Positions 15,485 through 23,753 of a DNA stretch of 35,971 bases are shown one piece after another. The notes under the pieces were generated by a model. That model was not told the DNA's origin and did no database searches. It saw only the letters and a program-made list of their open reading frames with translations. This DNA comes from Candidatus Binatota bacterium. GTDB lineage: Bacteria; Desulfobacterota; Binatia; Bin18. The translations under genes and the position numbers were made by a program. The DNA is taken from assembly GCA_011523265.1 (NCBI GenBank), contig WTHD01000126.1:1-35971 (forward strand), in the 5' to 3' direction. Within the stretch, counting starts at the first letter, position 1, and each line of letters starts with the position of its first letter.

Positions 15485-16636
15485 TCAGAATATATCACCC
15501 CGCTCTAGGCTGTGGCAAAACTCAGCAGCGGGCAGGATAAGGATGCCGTCGTCAGTCAGACGGCTCTTGGGCTCCAGGCAAACGACGATCCGCTCTCTAA
15601 CCCGAGGCTGGTCTTGGACTAGGTGACGTAGACCGCGCAGATGGTCGTCCGTAATTCTTCTGCTCGCCTTTGCCTCGATAGCGACGTACATATCGTTAAT
15701 AATGAAATCCACCTCAATACCACTGGCCAAGCGCCAATAGCTCAGCGTCGTAAAGGCCTCAGTATAGGCATTATGGGCGCTCAACTCGTGGAAAACCCAA
15801 TTCTCAAAAGCCTTTCCATACAGCTCTGACCCTGGTTGTACGATGCCACGTCTCGCTAGGTGATTCACCACACCGACATCGGAAAAGTAAAATTTGGGCG
15901 CACCGATGAGGCGGCGTTTCGGTCGCTTTTTATACGCTGGCAGCCAGCGCCCCAGCAGCGTGTCTTCAAGAATTTGGAAATAGCCTCTAATCGTGTGGCT
16001 AGAGACACCACAGTCACGGGCTATGGTCGAGAAATTGACGAGCTCGGTATCCGACAACGCAGCGATATTCAAAAACTCGGAAAAGACGGGCAGATTCCGC
16101 ACCAGTCCCTCGGCCGCCACTTCTTCTTTCAGATAGTCAGCAACATAGCTGTTCAAGAGGCGCTGCGGACGGTCCGACTCATACATCCGAGGTAGATATC
16201 CGTGGTTCAGCAACCGGTCGAGGACGCAAGCCGGACCAATTTCTCGCGCGGTGAGACCAAAGAGTTCATAGCGGATAGCCCGGCCGCCGAGCAGGTTGGC
16301 CTGCCCCCGTTTCACCTTGCGGGCGCTTGACCCGCATAGGGCAAAATGAAACACCCGATTTTCGTGCAGCCAATGCACTTCATCAAGGAGTTGGGGGACT
16401 TTTTGTACTTCATCGATGACGACGTGACACCCGGCAGGCGCGCGCTCCGCTAATTCCGCGCGTAAAAACTCGGGATTCTGCACATAGCGACGATACTCCT
16501 CAGCCTTCAACAGATCGATCCAGACGGCACCCGGATAGGTGTGCCTCAACAGAGTTGTCTTTCCCGTCTGACGCGGCCCCCACAGGAAAAAAGTCTCCGT
16601 ACCGGGCGCTGGAAGATTAAGTGATCGCGTGAACAT
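15485..16636 (-). CDS. AAA_14/DUF4143 family ATPase
   Basis: 383 residues from ATG 16636; a TTG three codons upstream is possible. The N-terminal AAA domain has Walker A GPRQTGKTTL and Walker B HVVIDEVQKVP, with LCGSSARKVKR as sensor 1 and LFGLTAREIG after it. The C-terminal DUF4143 part has FYFSDVGVVNHLARRG, GKAFENWVFHEL and EVDFIINDMYVAIEAKAS, the last resembling a PD-(D/E)xK nuclease core (E-VDF ... EAK). The cellular role of these proteins is not established; many sit on mobile or accessory segments. Transcription appears controlled by a palindrome that covers the promoter at 16637-16671. Confidence 0.88.
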   Translation of the reverse strand: MFTRSLNLPAPGTETFFLWGPRQTGKTTLLRHTYPGAVWIDLLKAEEYRRYVQNPEFLRAELAERAPAGCHVVIDEVQKVPQLLDEVHWLHENRVFHFALCGSSARKVKRGQANLLGGRAIRYELFGLTAREIGPACVLDRLLNHGYLPRMYESDRPQRLLNSYVADYLKEEVAAEGLVRNLPVFSEFLNIAALSDTELVNFSTIARDCGVSSHTIRGYFQILEDTLLGRWLPAYKKRPKRRLIGAPKFYFSDVGVVNHLARRGIVQPGSELYGKAFENWVFHELSAHNAYTEAFTTLSYWRLASGIEVDFIINDMYVAIEAKASRRITDDHLRGLRHLVQDQPRVRERIVVCLEPKSRLTDDGILILPAAEFCHSLERGDIF

Positions 16637-16668
16637 ACACTTCAAATTATCATGATGATTTGAAGTGT
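16637..16668. promoter_or_regulatory. 32-bp near-perfect palindrome, candidate operator
   Basis: ACACTTCAAA (16637-16646) and TTTGAAGTGT (16659-16668) are perfect inverted repeats around a central ATCATGAT. Over 32 bp only one pair (16648/16657) fails to match. It is AT-rich inside a GC-rich region and covers the predicted promoter of the DUF4143 gene right up to its ATG. A dimeric repressor site is the simplest reading. Confidence 0.75.
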
Positions 16669-16671
16669 CAA
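16644..16671 (-). promoter_or_regulatory. σ70-type promoter of the DUF4143 ATPase gene, probably leaderless
   Basis: On the minus strand, TTGACA (16671-16666) is a perfect -35 box. After 16 bases TAATTT (16649-16644) can serve as -10. Transcription would start at about 16637-16636, at or next to the ATG, so the mRNA would have almost no leader. A GATAAT two bases earlier is closer to consensus but the spacer would be only 14. Confidence 0.55.
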
Positions 16672-16767
16672 TTCATTTTAACATCCCGGTAATAATTCCG
16701 TCAGAAATTATGTTAGAGTAGGGTCTGGAAACTGGAGACCAAAAAAGAAAAGCAGAAGTATACCAGA

Positions 16768-17547
16768 ATGAACGATTCCAATCTTATTACCCCTGAGCGC
16801 TTTGACGCCGTGCTGTTCGATCTGGACGGCGTACTGACGGCCACGGCAAAAATTCATGCTGCCTGTTGGAAAGAGATGTTTGACCGCTTTCTGCACCAGT
16901 ACGCGACAGGCCACAGCCTGTCCTTTCAGCCTTTTGACCTTCGAACGGATTACAATCTGTATGTCGACGGGAAAGCTCTGGATGACGGCGTGCGAAGCTT
17001 TCTCGAATCACGCCATATCGAGCTACCGGAAGGAAGTCCGACCGCGCCTCCCGATTGGGAGACGGTTCACGGTCTGGGCAACCAGAAAGACACCCTGGTG
17101 AATCAGGTCATTTCCTCGGACGGCGTGGAGGCCTTCCCTGGCAGTACGGCCTTTGCCACCCATGTCCGGCAACTGGGGCTGAAAACCGCGGTCGTCACGC
17201 CCAGCGCAAATTGCGAACTCGTGCTCAGATCGGCCGGGATTACACATCTTTTTGACCTCCGGGTTGACAGAGAGGTCGCCGCCCAGGAGCAGCTAGCCGG
17301 CAAGCCTGCCCCGGATATGTTTCTGGCGGCGGCGGACAAGCTGAACGTCCTGCCGGCCCGGGCCGTGGTGATTGAGGACGCCATTTCAGGCGTGCAGTCG
17401 GGCCGCGCCGGAAATTTCGGTCTGGTGGTTGGTGTTGATCGTCGCGGTCACGGCGACTTGCTCAAAGCCAACGGAGCCGACATTGTCGTGAAAGACGTGG
17501 GCGACCTGCTCAGTCCTGCGGCACGCAACTCATCCCCGTACTCCTGA
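16768..17547 (+). CDS. HAD-superfamily hydrolase, β-phosphoglucomutase-like
   Basis: 259 residues from ATG 16768; the ribosome site is weak (AGAAG). HAD motif I FDLDGVLT gives nucleophile D18 and acid/base D20. Motif II is VVTPSAN, motif III is the Lys of AGKPAPDMF, and motif IV is VIEDAISGVQSG. A helical cap lies between residues about 30 and 110. TATAKIHAACWKEMF after motif I is typical of the β-phosphoglucomutase branch, which isomerises sugar phosphates; simple phosphatase activity is the alternative. No glycoside phosphorylase partner is present. Its 3' end overlaps the convergent metallophosphoesterase gene by 38 nt. Confidence 0.85.
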   Translation: MNDSNLITPERFDAVLFDLDGVLTATAKIHAACWKEMFDRFLHQYATGHSLSFQPFDLRTDYNLYVDGKALDDGVRSFLESRHIELPEGSPTAPPDWETVHGLGNQKDTLVNQVISSDGVEAFPGSTAFATHVRQLGLKTAVVTPSANCELVLRSAGITHLFDLRVDREVAAQEQLAGKPAPDMFLAAADKLNVLPARAVVIEDAISGVQSGRAGNFGLVVGVDRRGHGDLLKANGADIVVKDVGDLLSPAARNSSPYS

Positions 17548-18760
17548 AGCGGCACGGTCGGGGCAGTCCTGCGGTATCGCGTGGCGTAATCGTCCAGCCC
17601 TCCTTCCTCCGCTCCAGCGTCACATAGCCAAAGCCCGTCAGCGTTTCCGCCTGTGAGACCGTTCGGTCGGCTATGTCGAGTCCAACCAGTTCGGTGGCAA
17701 GTGGAGGGTCGAGCAGCGCTCCGCCATTCCCGACCACAAACTGATGCGGCTCTCCTTGCGCAAAGGCCAGGAACTCGGTCGTGTGGAGATGGCCCGACAG
17801 GACCAGTTCAATGCCGTCGGGCCATCCCTGCCGGACCGCGGCCTGGAGGGTCGGGTTGGCTCGGAAGAGCATATCTCTGCCCTGCGCCTGTCCCCGCGTG
17901 CCAAAGGCCCAGAACGGCTTGTGAGACAACAGCCAGACCGGGCGGTTTTCAGCCAATGCCGCCAACTGCGTGGCGAAGTGGGCGACGGTCTCGGGCGCGG
18001 CCCTCAGGTCGTGTGCCGTCGTGGTATCCAGAACGAACAGTGTGCGCTCTCCGATTGGCACAATATAGGGCTCAGTCTGGTCGGTACATTCCTGGGGTAA
18101 GGGCCGGGGATCAAGCAAACGAAACCAGGCATTACCCGTTCGCTGACACTCTTCGTGATTGCCCCGGACAAATATCCACGGCGCCGCACTGAGTAAGGGC
18201 TCAGCCGGCGCGAAGAAGTCGGCCTGAGCGGCCGCCCAGGTATCTCCCCACGGATTGCCGGCACAAGCAGTGTTGCCGGTCGGACAGGGCGAATCCCGAT
18301 AAAAGTAATCACCCACGTGCAGCACCAGGTCGGGCTGCCAGGCCGCGGCACTCCGGGCAATGCGGGCAAATGGCCAGGCATGCGGATCGTTACACGCCTG
18401 GACCAGGGTGTTTTTCATCCGGCAGCCGGTGTCGCCCAGAACGACAATCTTTTCTGGCGCACGTGCCAGAAGGGGCAGTTGGCGTCCATCCATTGTGACG
18501 CTGACAGCATCGGGCGGCAACGCAGCCTCGCAGATCAGGACCGGAAAGTCCGGTCGGGCCGGATACGCGCGTACGTGCAACGGGAAGGGCTCGGCATTCA
18601 TCTGTAGCGCCGGACAGGCCGTCGCAGTTGACACCACGCGCACAATCGCCTGGCCGCCCGGCCCAAGGACGGTCCATGCCAGGGGAAGCGCCGCTAGTGA
18701 GGAAACATACGAGAGATGCAGCACACCGGAGATCAGCAGAATACGCCGTAAGCAAGACAT
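17510..18760 (-). CDS. Secreted calcineurin-like metallophosphoesterase
   Basis: 416 residues from ATG 18760. The N-terminus (RRILLISGVLHLSYVSSLAAL) looks like a signal peptide, so the enzyme is probably periplasmic or lipid-exposed. The metal-binding motifs occur in order: VLGDTGCR, HVGDYFY, VRGNHEE, LSHKPFW and SGHLHTTEF. These are the complete set for a two-metal phosphoesterase. Six or more cysteines (CRMKN, CNDPH, CPTGNTAC, CQRTGN) suggest disulfides, which fits export. It begins 25 nt after the M28 peptidase stop and is likely in the same operon. The substrate is unknown. Confidence 0.87.
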   Translation of the reverse strand: MSCLRRILLISGVLHLSYVSSLAALPLAWTVLGPGGQAIVRVVSTATACPALQMNAEPFPLHVRAYPARPDFPVLICEAALPPDAVSVTMDGRQLPLLARAPEKIVVLGDTGCRMKNTLVQACNDPHAWPFARIARSAAAWQPDLVLHVGDYFYRDSPCPTGNTACAGNPWGDTWAAAQADFFAPAEPLLSAAPWIFVRGNHEECQRTGNAWFRLLDPRPLPQECTDQTEPYIVPIGERTLFVLDTTTAHDLRAAPETVAHFATQLAALAENRPVWLLSHKPFWAFGTRGQAQGRDMLFRANPTLQAAVRQGWPDGIELVLSGHLHTTEFLAFAQGEPHQFVVGNGGALLDPPLATELVGLDIADRTVSQAETLTGFGYVTLERRKEGWTITPRDTAGLPRPCRFRSTGMSCVPQD

Positions 18761-18785
18761 CGTGCAGGAAGTTTCCGTTCCGGGC

Positions 18786-21755
18786 TCATTCCCGTGACGC
18801 AGGTGTGATTGTCAGTTCAACCCGCTGCCCGTTACGCATGACCGTCATCCCGACCGGCTCGTCAACTTTGAGACCCCCAAGGACAAAGGTGTAGTCATAG
18901 ATATTCTCAATCGCCTTACCCGCCAGCTCACGCACCACATCTCCGGCCTGCACCCCGGCCCGGTCGGCCGGACCGCCGGTCGCCACCCCAGAGAGCTTGA
19001 CCCCGGTGATATTGCCCTGGGCATAGTCGGGAATCGTGCCCAGATAGGCCCGCAGGCGACCACGGCTGCCGAGGTGGCGGGGCTTTTCGATTCGGATATA
19101 GTCCGGAGCCGTTGGGCGACTCGCCAATGAGCGTGTCAGGCCGGTCATCAGCCGGGTAATTTGTGTGAGCCCGGCATAGTTGAGCTTTTCGACGGTATCG
19201 CGCGGCGAGTGGTATTCCGCATGCCCGCCGGTAAACGCGTTCAGAACGGGAACGCCCTTGAGATAGAACGAGGTCGCATCGGTGGGCAGATAGCTGTCGT
19301 TTTGGAGCGTGATGGGTAGACCGATAGGCGCGTTGTGCTGTTCAATTTCCTCGGGCCAGACCGAACTTGAACCCACGCCTTGCAGCACCAGGGCGGTATC
19401 AAGTCGGCCGACCATGTCCAGATTGAGATAGGCGACAATGGCAGGGGCGAGCGTCGGCTGCCCTGTCCGGCCGAATGTCCGGACGAAGTGGCTCGACCCC
19501 AGAAGACCCAACTCTTCGCCCGACCACAAAGCAAATACAACATCGCGTTTCAGAGCCACCTCGCCTTCGGCTTGTTGCGCGGCGAGCGTCCTGGCAATAC
19601 CCAGGACGGCCGCTACGCCGGAGGCATTGTCGTCGGCTCCAAAATGGATACGACCCTTTTCATCCTCGCGGGCCAGCGACCCATTCCCCAGGCCCGTACC
19701 CAGATGGTCGATATGCGCCCCAACCACAACGATACCAGCGTCGGCCACGCGCTCAGTCGCGCGTAACCGAGCCAGGACGTTGCGGCCCTGGCGTTTCTCC
19801 TGCCGAATATCGATCGTCGCTCCGAGCGTCAGGCCATCGAGGCTGAAGCCGGGTATGAGCCGTCCGGTATCTAATGTCTCCTGAAGCTCTTTCAGCGACC
19901 GGTCCGCCTGCTGGAACCACTCCTCGGCCAGCGCGTCAGTCACGGACACCGCCCCGATGCTGCTACCTGCCAGTGAGGCGTCAAAGACGAGGGGAACCAA
20001 TTGCTCCTTAACCGTGGTCTTCGGCCCGCTCGCAATGATCAGGCCCCGCGCGCCCCGGTCGCGGGCGACCATAGCTTTATAGCGCAGGCTGGCGTAGCGG
20101 TTGAGATGTTGGCGATAGGAGGCGTCTATGTCTTCAGGCAGATAGCGCAAGACCAAAACCCATTGGCCTTCCACATCCAGATGGGCATAGGAGTCATATT
20201 CCGGGTGGTCGTCGACAGCCGGGGCGACAATGCCATAGCCGGCAAAGACTACGCCGGCAGGTGCAAAATCGCCCACCTGCGAGAAGGTCAACGGACGCCA
20301 GTCCGTATCAATGGCATACGCCCGTGCCTGCTCTGATGCCTGTTTCAACACATTCTTCGGACCGAGGGAGACGCCGGCGGTGAACTCAAAAGACTGAAAA
20401 AACGTCCCATTGTCGCCAGCGGGTTCGAGCCCGCCTTTTTCCAGCATCGCGGCTGCGTACTCCGTTGCCAGCCTTTCGCCGTCCGTTCCCGTGAGCCGTC
20501 CGGCCATGCGCTCGGAGGCGAGTTCGGCAACAACCTGGCGGAGCTTACACGTTCGTACCTCGTGCGTTCGGAGGGCTGCCGCGTCGGTGGAGCCGAGCCC
20601 CAACAAGCAGCGGGCCTCGGCATCGTCCCAGTCGGCAAAAAAGACCTGCGCCTTTTTATTCGCGGTCCGGCTGCTGGTCCACGACAGGTGCCTTCCATCC
20701 GGAGTGAACACCGGCAGGCCGTCAAAGCCCTTGGTATGGGTGACCCGCACGGGTTCGGAGCGCCCGTCCGTGTCCACGATATACAGCTCAAAATTCCCGA
20801 AACCGTGGCGGTTGGTCGTAAAGATCAGATAGTCGCCGGACGGATGAAAATACGGCGCCCAGGACATGGCTTCCAGCTTCGTCACCTGCTTTTGATCTGT
20901 CCCATCAATGCGCATGGTCCAGACCTCGGCTTGTGCACCATCGGGGGAAAACCGACGCCAGACCAGACGTTTGTCGTCCGGACTGAAAAACGGCCCGCCA
21001 TCATAGCCAGGGGTAGTCGTCAGCCGACGCACGTCTGACCCATCCGCCCGCATGATGTAGATGTCCATCTGTGATGACGGGTCTAGCTGAAAACGTTCTT
21101 GCTCCTCGGCTGGCAGGGTTGCCGCATAAGCGTGGCGATTCGAGGCAAAGGCGATGAACTCGCCGTTCGGAGACCAGGAGCCCTCGGCGTCGTAGCCCTT
21201 TGCCTCGGTCAGCTTCCGCAGCTCGCCTCCGTCGAGCGTTGCCTCAAAAAGGTCGTACTGCTCATCAAAGTCCCACTCGTAACGCCGCTGGGTGCCCGCC
21301 CGCCGTTCTTCCAACTCTGCCCGCTGTTTCTTTTCGGCCTCCGGGTCTTCGTGCGTTGAGGCAAACAGGACTTTTTCCTGTGAGGGATGGAACCAGGCAC
21401 ATGTCGTCTTACCGATTCCGGGCGAGACCCGGCGGGTCTGTCCGGTGAGACGATTCATGACATAAATCTGAAAAAAAGGGTTGTCGGGCTCACGTTCACT
21501 CTGAAAGATGAGTTGCGAGCCATCCGGGCTGAAATAGCCCTCGCCGGCGCGCCTGCCGGCAAAGGTCAACTGTCGGGTATTGCGCACGAATTGGGCTTCG
21601 TGCCAAGTCTCTGGAACATGCGCGGTAGCCATATTGGAAGTCGCAGGTGGGTTCTGGGAATGGTTGTCTTGCCGGGTCGGGTCGGCGGGTACCGGGCCGG
21701 CGGAAAAGGCAAGACCCACAACAAAGGCCGCGCAGACAATGACATGAGGATTCAT
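18786..21755 (-). CDS. Secreted PD40 propeller-PA-M28 aminopeptidase-PDZ protein
   Basis: 989 residues from ATG 21755, without a clear ribosome site. Residues 1-25 are a signal peptide. About 60-400 hold TolB-like PD40 propeller blades (repeats of FSPDGSQLIFQS, WSPNGEFIAFAS, FSPDDKRLVWRR, FTPDGRHLSWTS). About 480-620 is a PA-like insert (VVFAGYGIVAP, ARGLIIA). The M28 zinc peptidase follows: H681 with D683 (GAHIDHLG), D709 (GADDNASG), E747 catalytic and E748 (SGEELG), D781 (NLDMVG) and H850 (EYHSPRD). A PDZ domain ends the protein (about 910-985, ADRAGVQAGDVVRELAG). All ligands are present, so it is probably an active exported aminopeptidase. Confidence 0.92.
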   Translation of the reverse strand: MNPHVIVCAAFVVGLAFSAGPVPADPTRQDNHSQNPPATSNMATAHVPETWHEAQFVRNTRQLTFAGRRAGEGYFSPDGSQLIFQSEREPDNPFFQIYVMNRLTGQTRRVSPGIGKTTCAWFHPSQEKVLFASTHEDPEAEKKQRAELEERRAGTQRRYEWDFDEQYDLFEATLDGGELRKLTEAKGYDAEGSWSPNGEFIAFASNRHAYAATLPAEEQERFQLDPSSQMDIYIMRADGSDVRRLTTTPGYDGGPFFSPDDKRLVWRRFSPDGAQAEVWTMRIDGTDQKQVTKLEAMSWAPYFHPSGDYLIFTTNRHGFGNFELYIVDTDGRSEPVRVTHTKGFDGLPVFTPDGRHLSWTSSRTANKKAQVFFADWDDAEARCLLGLGSTDAAALRTHEVRTCKLRQVVAELASERMAGRLTGTDGERLATEYAAAMLEKGGLEPAGDNGTFFQSFEFTAGVSLGPKNVLKQASEQARAYAIDTDWRPLTFSQVGDFAPAGVVFAGYGIVAPAVDDHPEYDSYAHLDVEGQWVLVLRYLPEDIDASYRQHLNRYASLRYKAMVARDRGARGLIIASGPKTTVKEQLVPLVFDASLAGSSIGAVSVTDALAEEWFQQADRSLKELQETLDTGRLIPGFSLDGLTLGATIDIRQEKRQGRNVLARLRATERVADAGIVVVGAHIDHLGTGLGNGSLAREDEKGRIHFGADDNASGVAAVLGIARTLAAQQAEGEVALKRDVVFALWSGEELGLLGSSHFVRTFGRTGQPTLAPAIVAYLNLDMVGRLDTALVLQGVGSSSVWPEEIEQHNAPIGLPITLQNDSYLPTDATSFYLKGVPVLNAFTGGHAEYHSPRDTVEKLNYAGLTQITRLMTGLTRSLASRPTAPDYIRIEKPRHLGSRGRLRAYLGTIPDYAQGNITGVKLSGVATGGPADRAGVQAGDVVRELAGKAIENIYDYTFVLGGLKVDEPVGMTVMRNGQRVELTITPASRE

Positions 21756-21860
21756 GGGTTGGCATGATACGTGAGGAAAGACCAGCAGGCCACGGGTATT
21801 GTGTCCTTCTTCCCGGAGCGGTTCACGAGCACTCCGGGAACGCGCGACACGCTCGGAGGG

Positions 21861-22379
21861 TTAGACGTTGCTGAATGCGGCATGGTATTTCACCACGCTG
21901 CGCTGGCCGCCATGAATGCACCGCTCAAAGGCTCCAGGCTCCAGTTCCATTGCCATAAACGCCTCGTCAGGAACGTTGTATTCGCAGCGGAGTCCAAACC
22001 GGGAGGCCGGTAAAAACCCGAAGCGTGGATAATACGCCGGATGACCGAGAACGACGACCGCGCTGCATGCCAGCGCTTGGCAGCGTTCAAGGCCGGCCCG
22101 AACAAGAGCCGAACCGATACCCTGGCGTTGATATGCCGGTACCACTGCCATTGGGGCCAGCCCCATCAACCTGAGCCTGGAGTCTGCCGACACACGGACC
22201 GGCGAGAACATGATGTGACCGACAACTGCCGCGTCTACCTCGGCAACGAGCGAAATAAGCGGTTGTACGCATTCACGCAGGGTTTCAACAAGCTCGGCCT
22301 CGGCACGCGTTTCAAAGGCCGCCGTATTGATTCGGTAGACTGCCGCCCGGTCGCTCTCTTTTTCGGCTCGAATGAGCAT
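21861..22379 (-). CDS. GNAT-family N-acetyltransferase (YhbS-like)
   Basis: 172 residues from ATG 22379. The GNAT fold shows in order IRAEKESDRAAVYRINTAAF, the β4 strand LMGLAPMAVVP and the acetyl-CoA loop YQRQGIGSALVRAGLE. VVLGHPAYYPRFGFLPAS is typical of the YhbS branch. It transfers acetyl from acetyl-CoA to an amine; the acceptor is unknown. It lies 105 nt upstream of the M28 peptidase gene and may share its transcript. Confidence 0.88.
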   Translation of the reverse strand: MLIRAEKESDRAAVYRINTAAFETRAEAELVETLRECVQPLISLVAEVDAAVVGHIMFSPVRVSADSRLRLMGLAPMAVVPAYQRQGIGSALVRAGLERCQALACSAVVVLGHPAYYPRFGFLPASRFGLRCEYNVPDEAFMAMELEPGAFERCIHGGQRSVVKYHAAFSNV

Positions 22380-22461
22380 GGATCACCGTACCCCAGCGTG
22401 TGCGCGACGTTCCATCCATGAAACATTGACCGGACACAGGCCGAAGCGATACAAACGCAGT

Positions 22462-22701
22462 ATGGAAAAACAGGTCGTCATCTATTCCACCCCCGCCTCA
22501 GGCCCGTGCACAATGGCGAAGGAGTTTCTTTCGCAGGCAGGAATAGCATTCACCGCCTATGATGTCAGTACTGACGCGGCGGCCCAGGAGCGTCTCCGTC
22601 AACTCCCAGGTCGGGTCTCTCTGCCGGTGATTACCGTTGACGACGCCGTCGTTATTGGTTTTCAGAAGGCCAAGCTCCGGGAGTTATTGGGAATTACCTG
22701 A
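22462..22701 (+). CDS. Glutaredoxin/NrdH-like protein with SxxC active site
   Basis: 79 residues from ATG 22462; the frame is open to 22372 but the extension overlaps the divergent GNAT start and is not family-like. VVIYSTPASGPCTMAKEFL is the thioredoxin-fold active-site segment. The usual C-x-x-C is S13-G-P-C16 here, so only the second Cys remains. The cis-Pro loop SLPVITVDD and the C-terminal helix are present. Loss of the N-terminal Cys is unexpected for a reductase. It may act through glutathione or bind partners instead. The Ser codon is TCA, one base from TGA. Confidence 0.72.
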   Translation: MEKQVVIYSTPASGPCTMAKEFLSQAGIAFTAYDVSTDAAAQERLRQLPGRVSLPVITVDDAVVIGFQKAKLRELLGIT

Positions 22702-22730
22702 ATACGGAGAGGGAAAAAGGAGATCCAAAG

Positions 22731-22949
22731 ATGCCAGATACCGAAGAGTATGAGGGCTTTTATATTGAGCCGCGCTCGAAACAACTCGATGGCGGCGATT
22801 GGAAACCGGTGGCCCGGGTCTTTCGGCTGATCGATGGGGTGGTCGATGAGTTTTACCCGCTCCGGGGAACCGAGCAGACCTTTGCCAGCCGGGAAGAAGC
22901 CGATGGCTATGCCCTTCAGACCGGTAAAGAATGGATAGACCGCAATTAG
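22731..22949 (+). CDS. Small conserved-looking hypothetical protein
   Basis: 72 residues from ATG 22731 with AAAAAGGAG eleven bases upstream. It is a soluble α/β-looking protein: strands at YEGFYIEP and WKPVARVFRL, then the helix SREEADGYALQTGKEWID. No signal peptide or metal motif is seen. I do not recognise the family with certainty. It lies 29 nt after the glutaredoxin-like gene on the same strand. Confidence 0.65.
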   Translation: MPDTEEYEGFYIEPRSKQLDGGDWKPVARVFRLIDGVVDEFYPLRGTEQTFASREEADGYALQTGKEWIDRN

Positions 22950-22988
22950 CGCTCGCATTTCCATTTCACACCGTGCTAAGAGCACCAT

Positions 22989-23246
22989 ATGAGCGCTGAA
23001 TTGATTGGCATTCTGAGTGTGGGCGTGGCCCTGGCCGCGCTCCTGATCGCAAATATCAGAAGTTTGCGCGAAGAGATGCGCACTCTGCGCGAAGAGATGC
23101 GCGAGGAGATACGAACCCTGCGCGAAGAGATGCGGCGTATGGAGAGTCGTCTGGAGGCGCTGGAGCAGCGTATGGCGCGGCTGGAAGGTGTCCTGGACGG
23201 CCTGCGCGAGGCATTATTCGGCAGGTCGCGGGAGGCAGCCGGGTGA
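22989..23246 (+). CDS. Single-pass membrane coiled-coil protein
   Basis: 85 residues from ATG 22989. Residues about 4-23 (ELIGILSVGVALAALLIAN) are one hydrophobic segment. Residues 24-78 are a charged coiled coil built from LREEMRTLREEMREEIRTLR heptads and LEQRMARLEG. At DNA level CTGCGCGAAGAGATGCG recurs at about 23082 and 23119, with a variant near 23067, so the coil grew by internal duplication. Small anchored coils of this kind are common in bacteria and their roles are mostly unknown. Confidence 0.7.
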   Translation: MSAELIGILSVGVALAALLIANIRSLREEMRTLREEMREEIRTLREEMRRMESRLEALEQRMARLEGVLDGLREALFGRSREAAG

Positions 23247-23275
23247 GTCAGGGCATATTGCATCAATACAGGTGT

Positions 23276-23303
23276 TATTAACCCCTAATCTATTAACCCC
23301 TAA
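23276..23303. repeat. Two direct repeats of TATTAACCCCTAA
   Basis: 13-bp exact copies at 23276-23288 and 23291-23303, 15 bp apart, lie right before the AAGGAGG of the next gene (23307-23313). They may be a regulator site or a short tandem repeat. Confidence 0.6.
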
Positions 23304-23317
23304 CCGAAGGAGGCAGT

Positions 23318-23620
23318 ATGGCGTACGTATTTGCACACATCAAACTCCGGGCGGGCAAGGTCCAGAAATTCACGGAAATGCTCAACTCGCTGGCGCCGCA
23401 GTTGGAAAAACACGGCAACTGGAAGCTCCAGGGGAGTTATTTCAACGTCATCGGTCGTCTGAACACCGTTGTTGACGTGTGGGAGGTCCCGGATGCCAAC
23501 TCGGTCCAGACGACCCTGGAAATCGCGTCTCAGGACCCCGAGTTCCAGAAATGGGTACCGGTGATTGAAGAGTGTATTGAGGATGAAACCTTGCAGGTAA
23601 TGACCAAGTTGCCGGTGTAG
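23318..23620 (+). CDS. NIPSNAP-like α/β-barrel (dimeric ferredoxin-like) protein
   Basis: 100 residues from ATG 23318 with AAGGAGG at 23307-23313. The pattern fits small ferredoxin-fold proteins of the NIPSNAP/ABM type: YVFAHIKLRAGKVQKFTEML, then GRLNTVVDVWEVPDANSV and the helix QDPEFQKWVPVIEECIEDET. These proteins are often named from a helper role near oxidoreductases but have no single known function. The gene converges on fumC. Confidence 0.65.
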   Translation: MAYVFAHIKLRAGKVQKFTEMLNSLAPQLEKHGNWKLQGSYFNVIGRLNTVVDVWEVPDANSVQTTLEIASQDPEFQKWVPVIEECIEDETLQVMTKLPV

Positions 23621-23650
23621 GCTTTGGAAGGGGTGCTGAATACCCCTTAT

Positions 23651-23686
23651 CCCTTCGGCACGCCTGTCCTGAGCGCAGGTGAAAGG
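23651..23686. repeat. Dispersed palindromic element, second copy
   Basis: CCCTTC...CCTGAGCGCAGGTGAAAGG resembles the element at 8201-8237. It lies in the convergent gap between the NIPSNAP-like gene and fumC, immediately before the hairpin at 23704. Confidence 0.45.
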
Positions 23687-23703
23687 CCCAGGGCAGGCTC
23701 TGT

Positions 23704-23726
23704 CCCTCTCCCCTGGTGGGAGAGGG
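23704..23726. terminator. 9-bp stem hairpin between convergent genes
   Basis: CCCTCTCCC (23704-23712) and GGGAGAGGG (23718-23726) form a perfect stem with loop CTGGT. It lies between the stops of the NIPSNAP-like gene (23620) and fumC (23754). No T-tract follows on either strand. It could act as a bidirectional roadblock, and its stem sequence matches the palindrome at 2251-2277. Confidence 0.5.
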
Positions 23727-23753
23727 AGTCTGTACGATAGGGTGGACGAGAGA

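Noticed and set aside
23060-23140. Tandem DNA repeat possibly forming a CRISPR or satellite array
   Set aside because: The repeats are in frame and encode coiled-coil heptads; there are no spacers.
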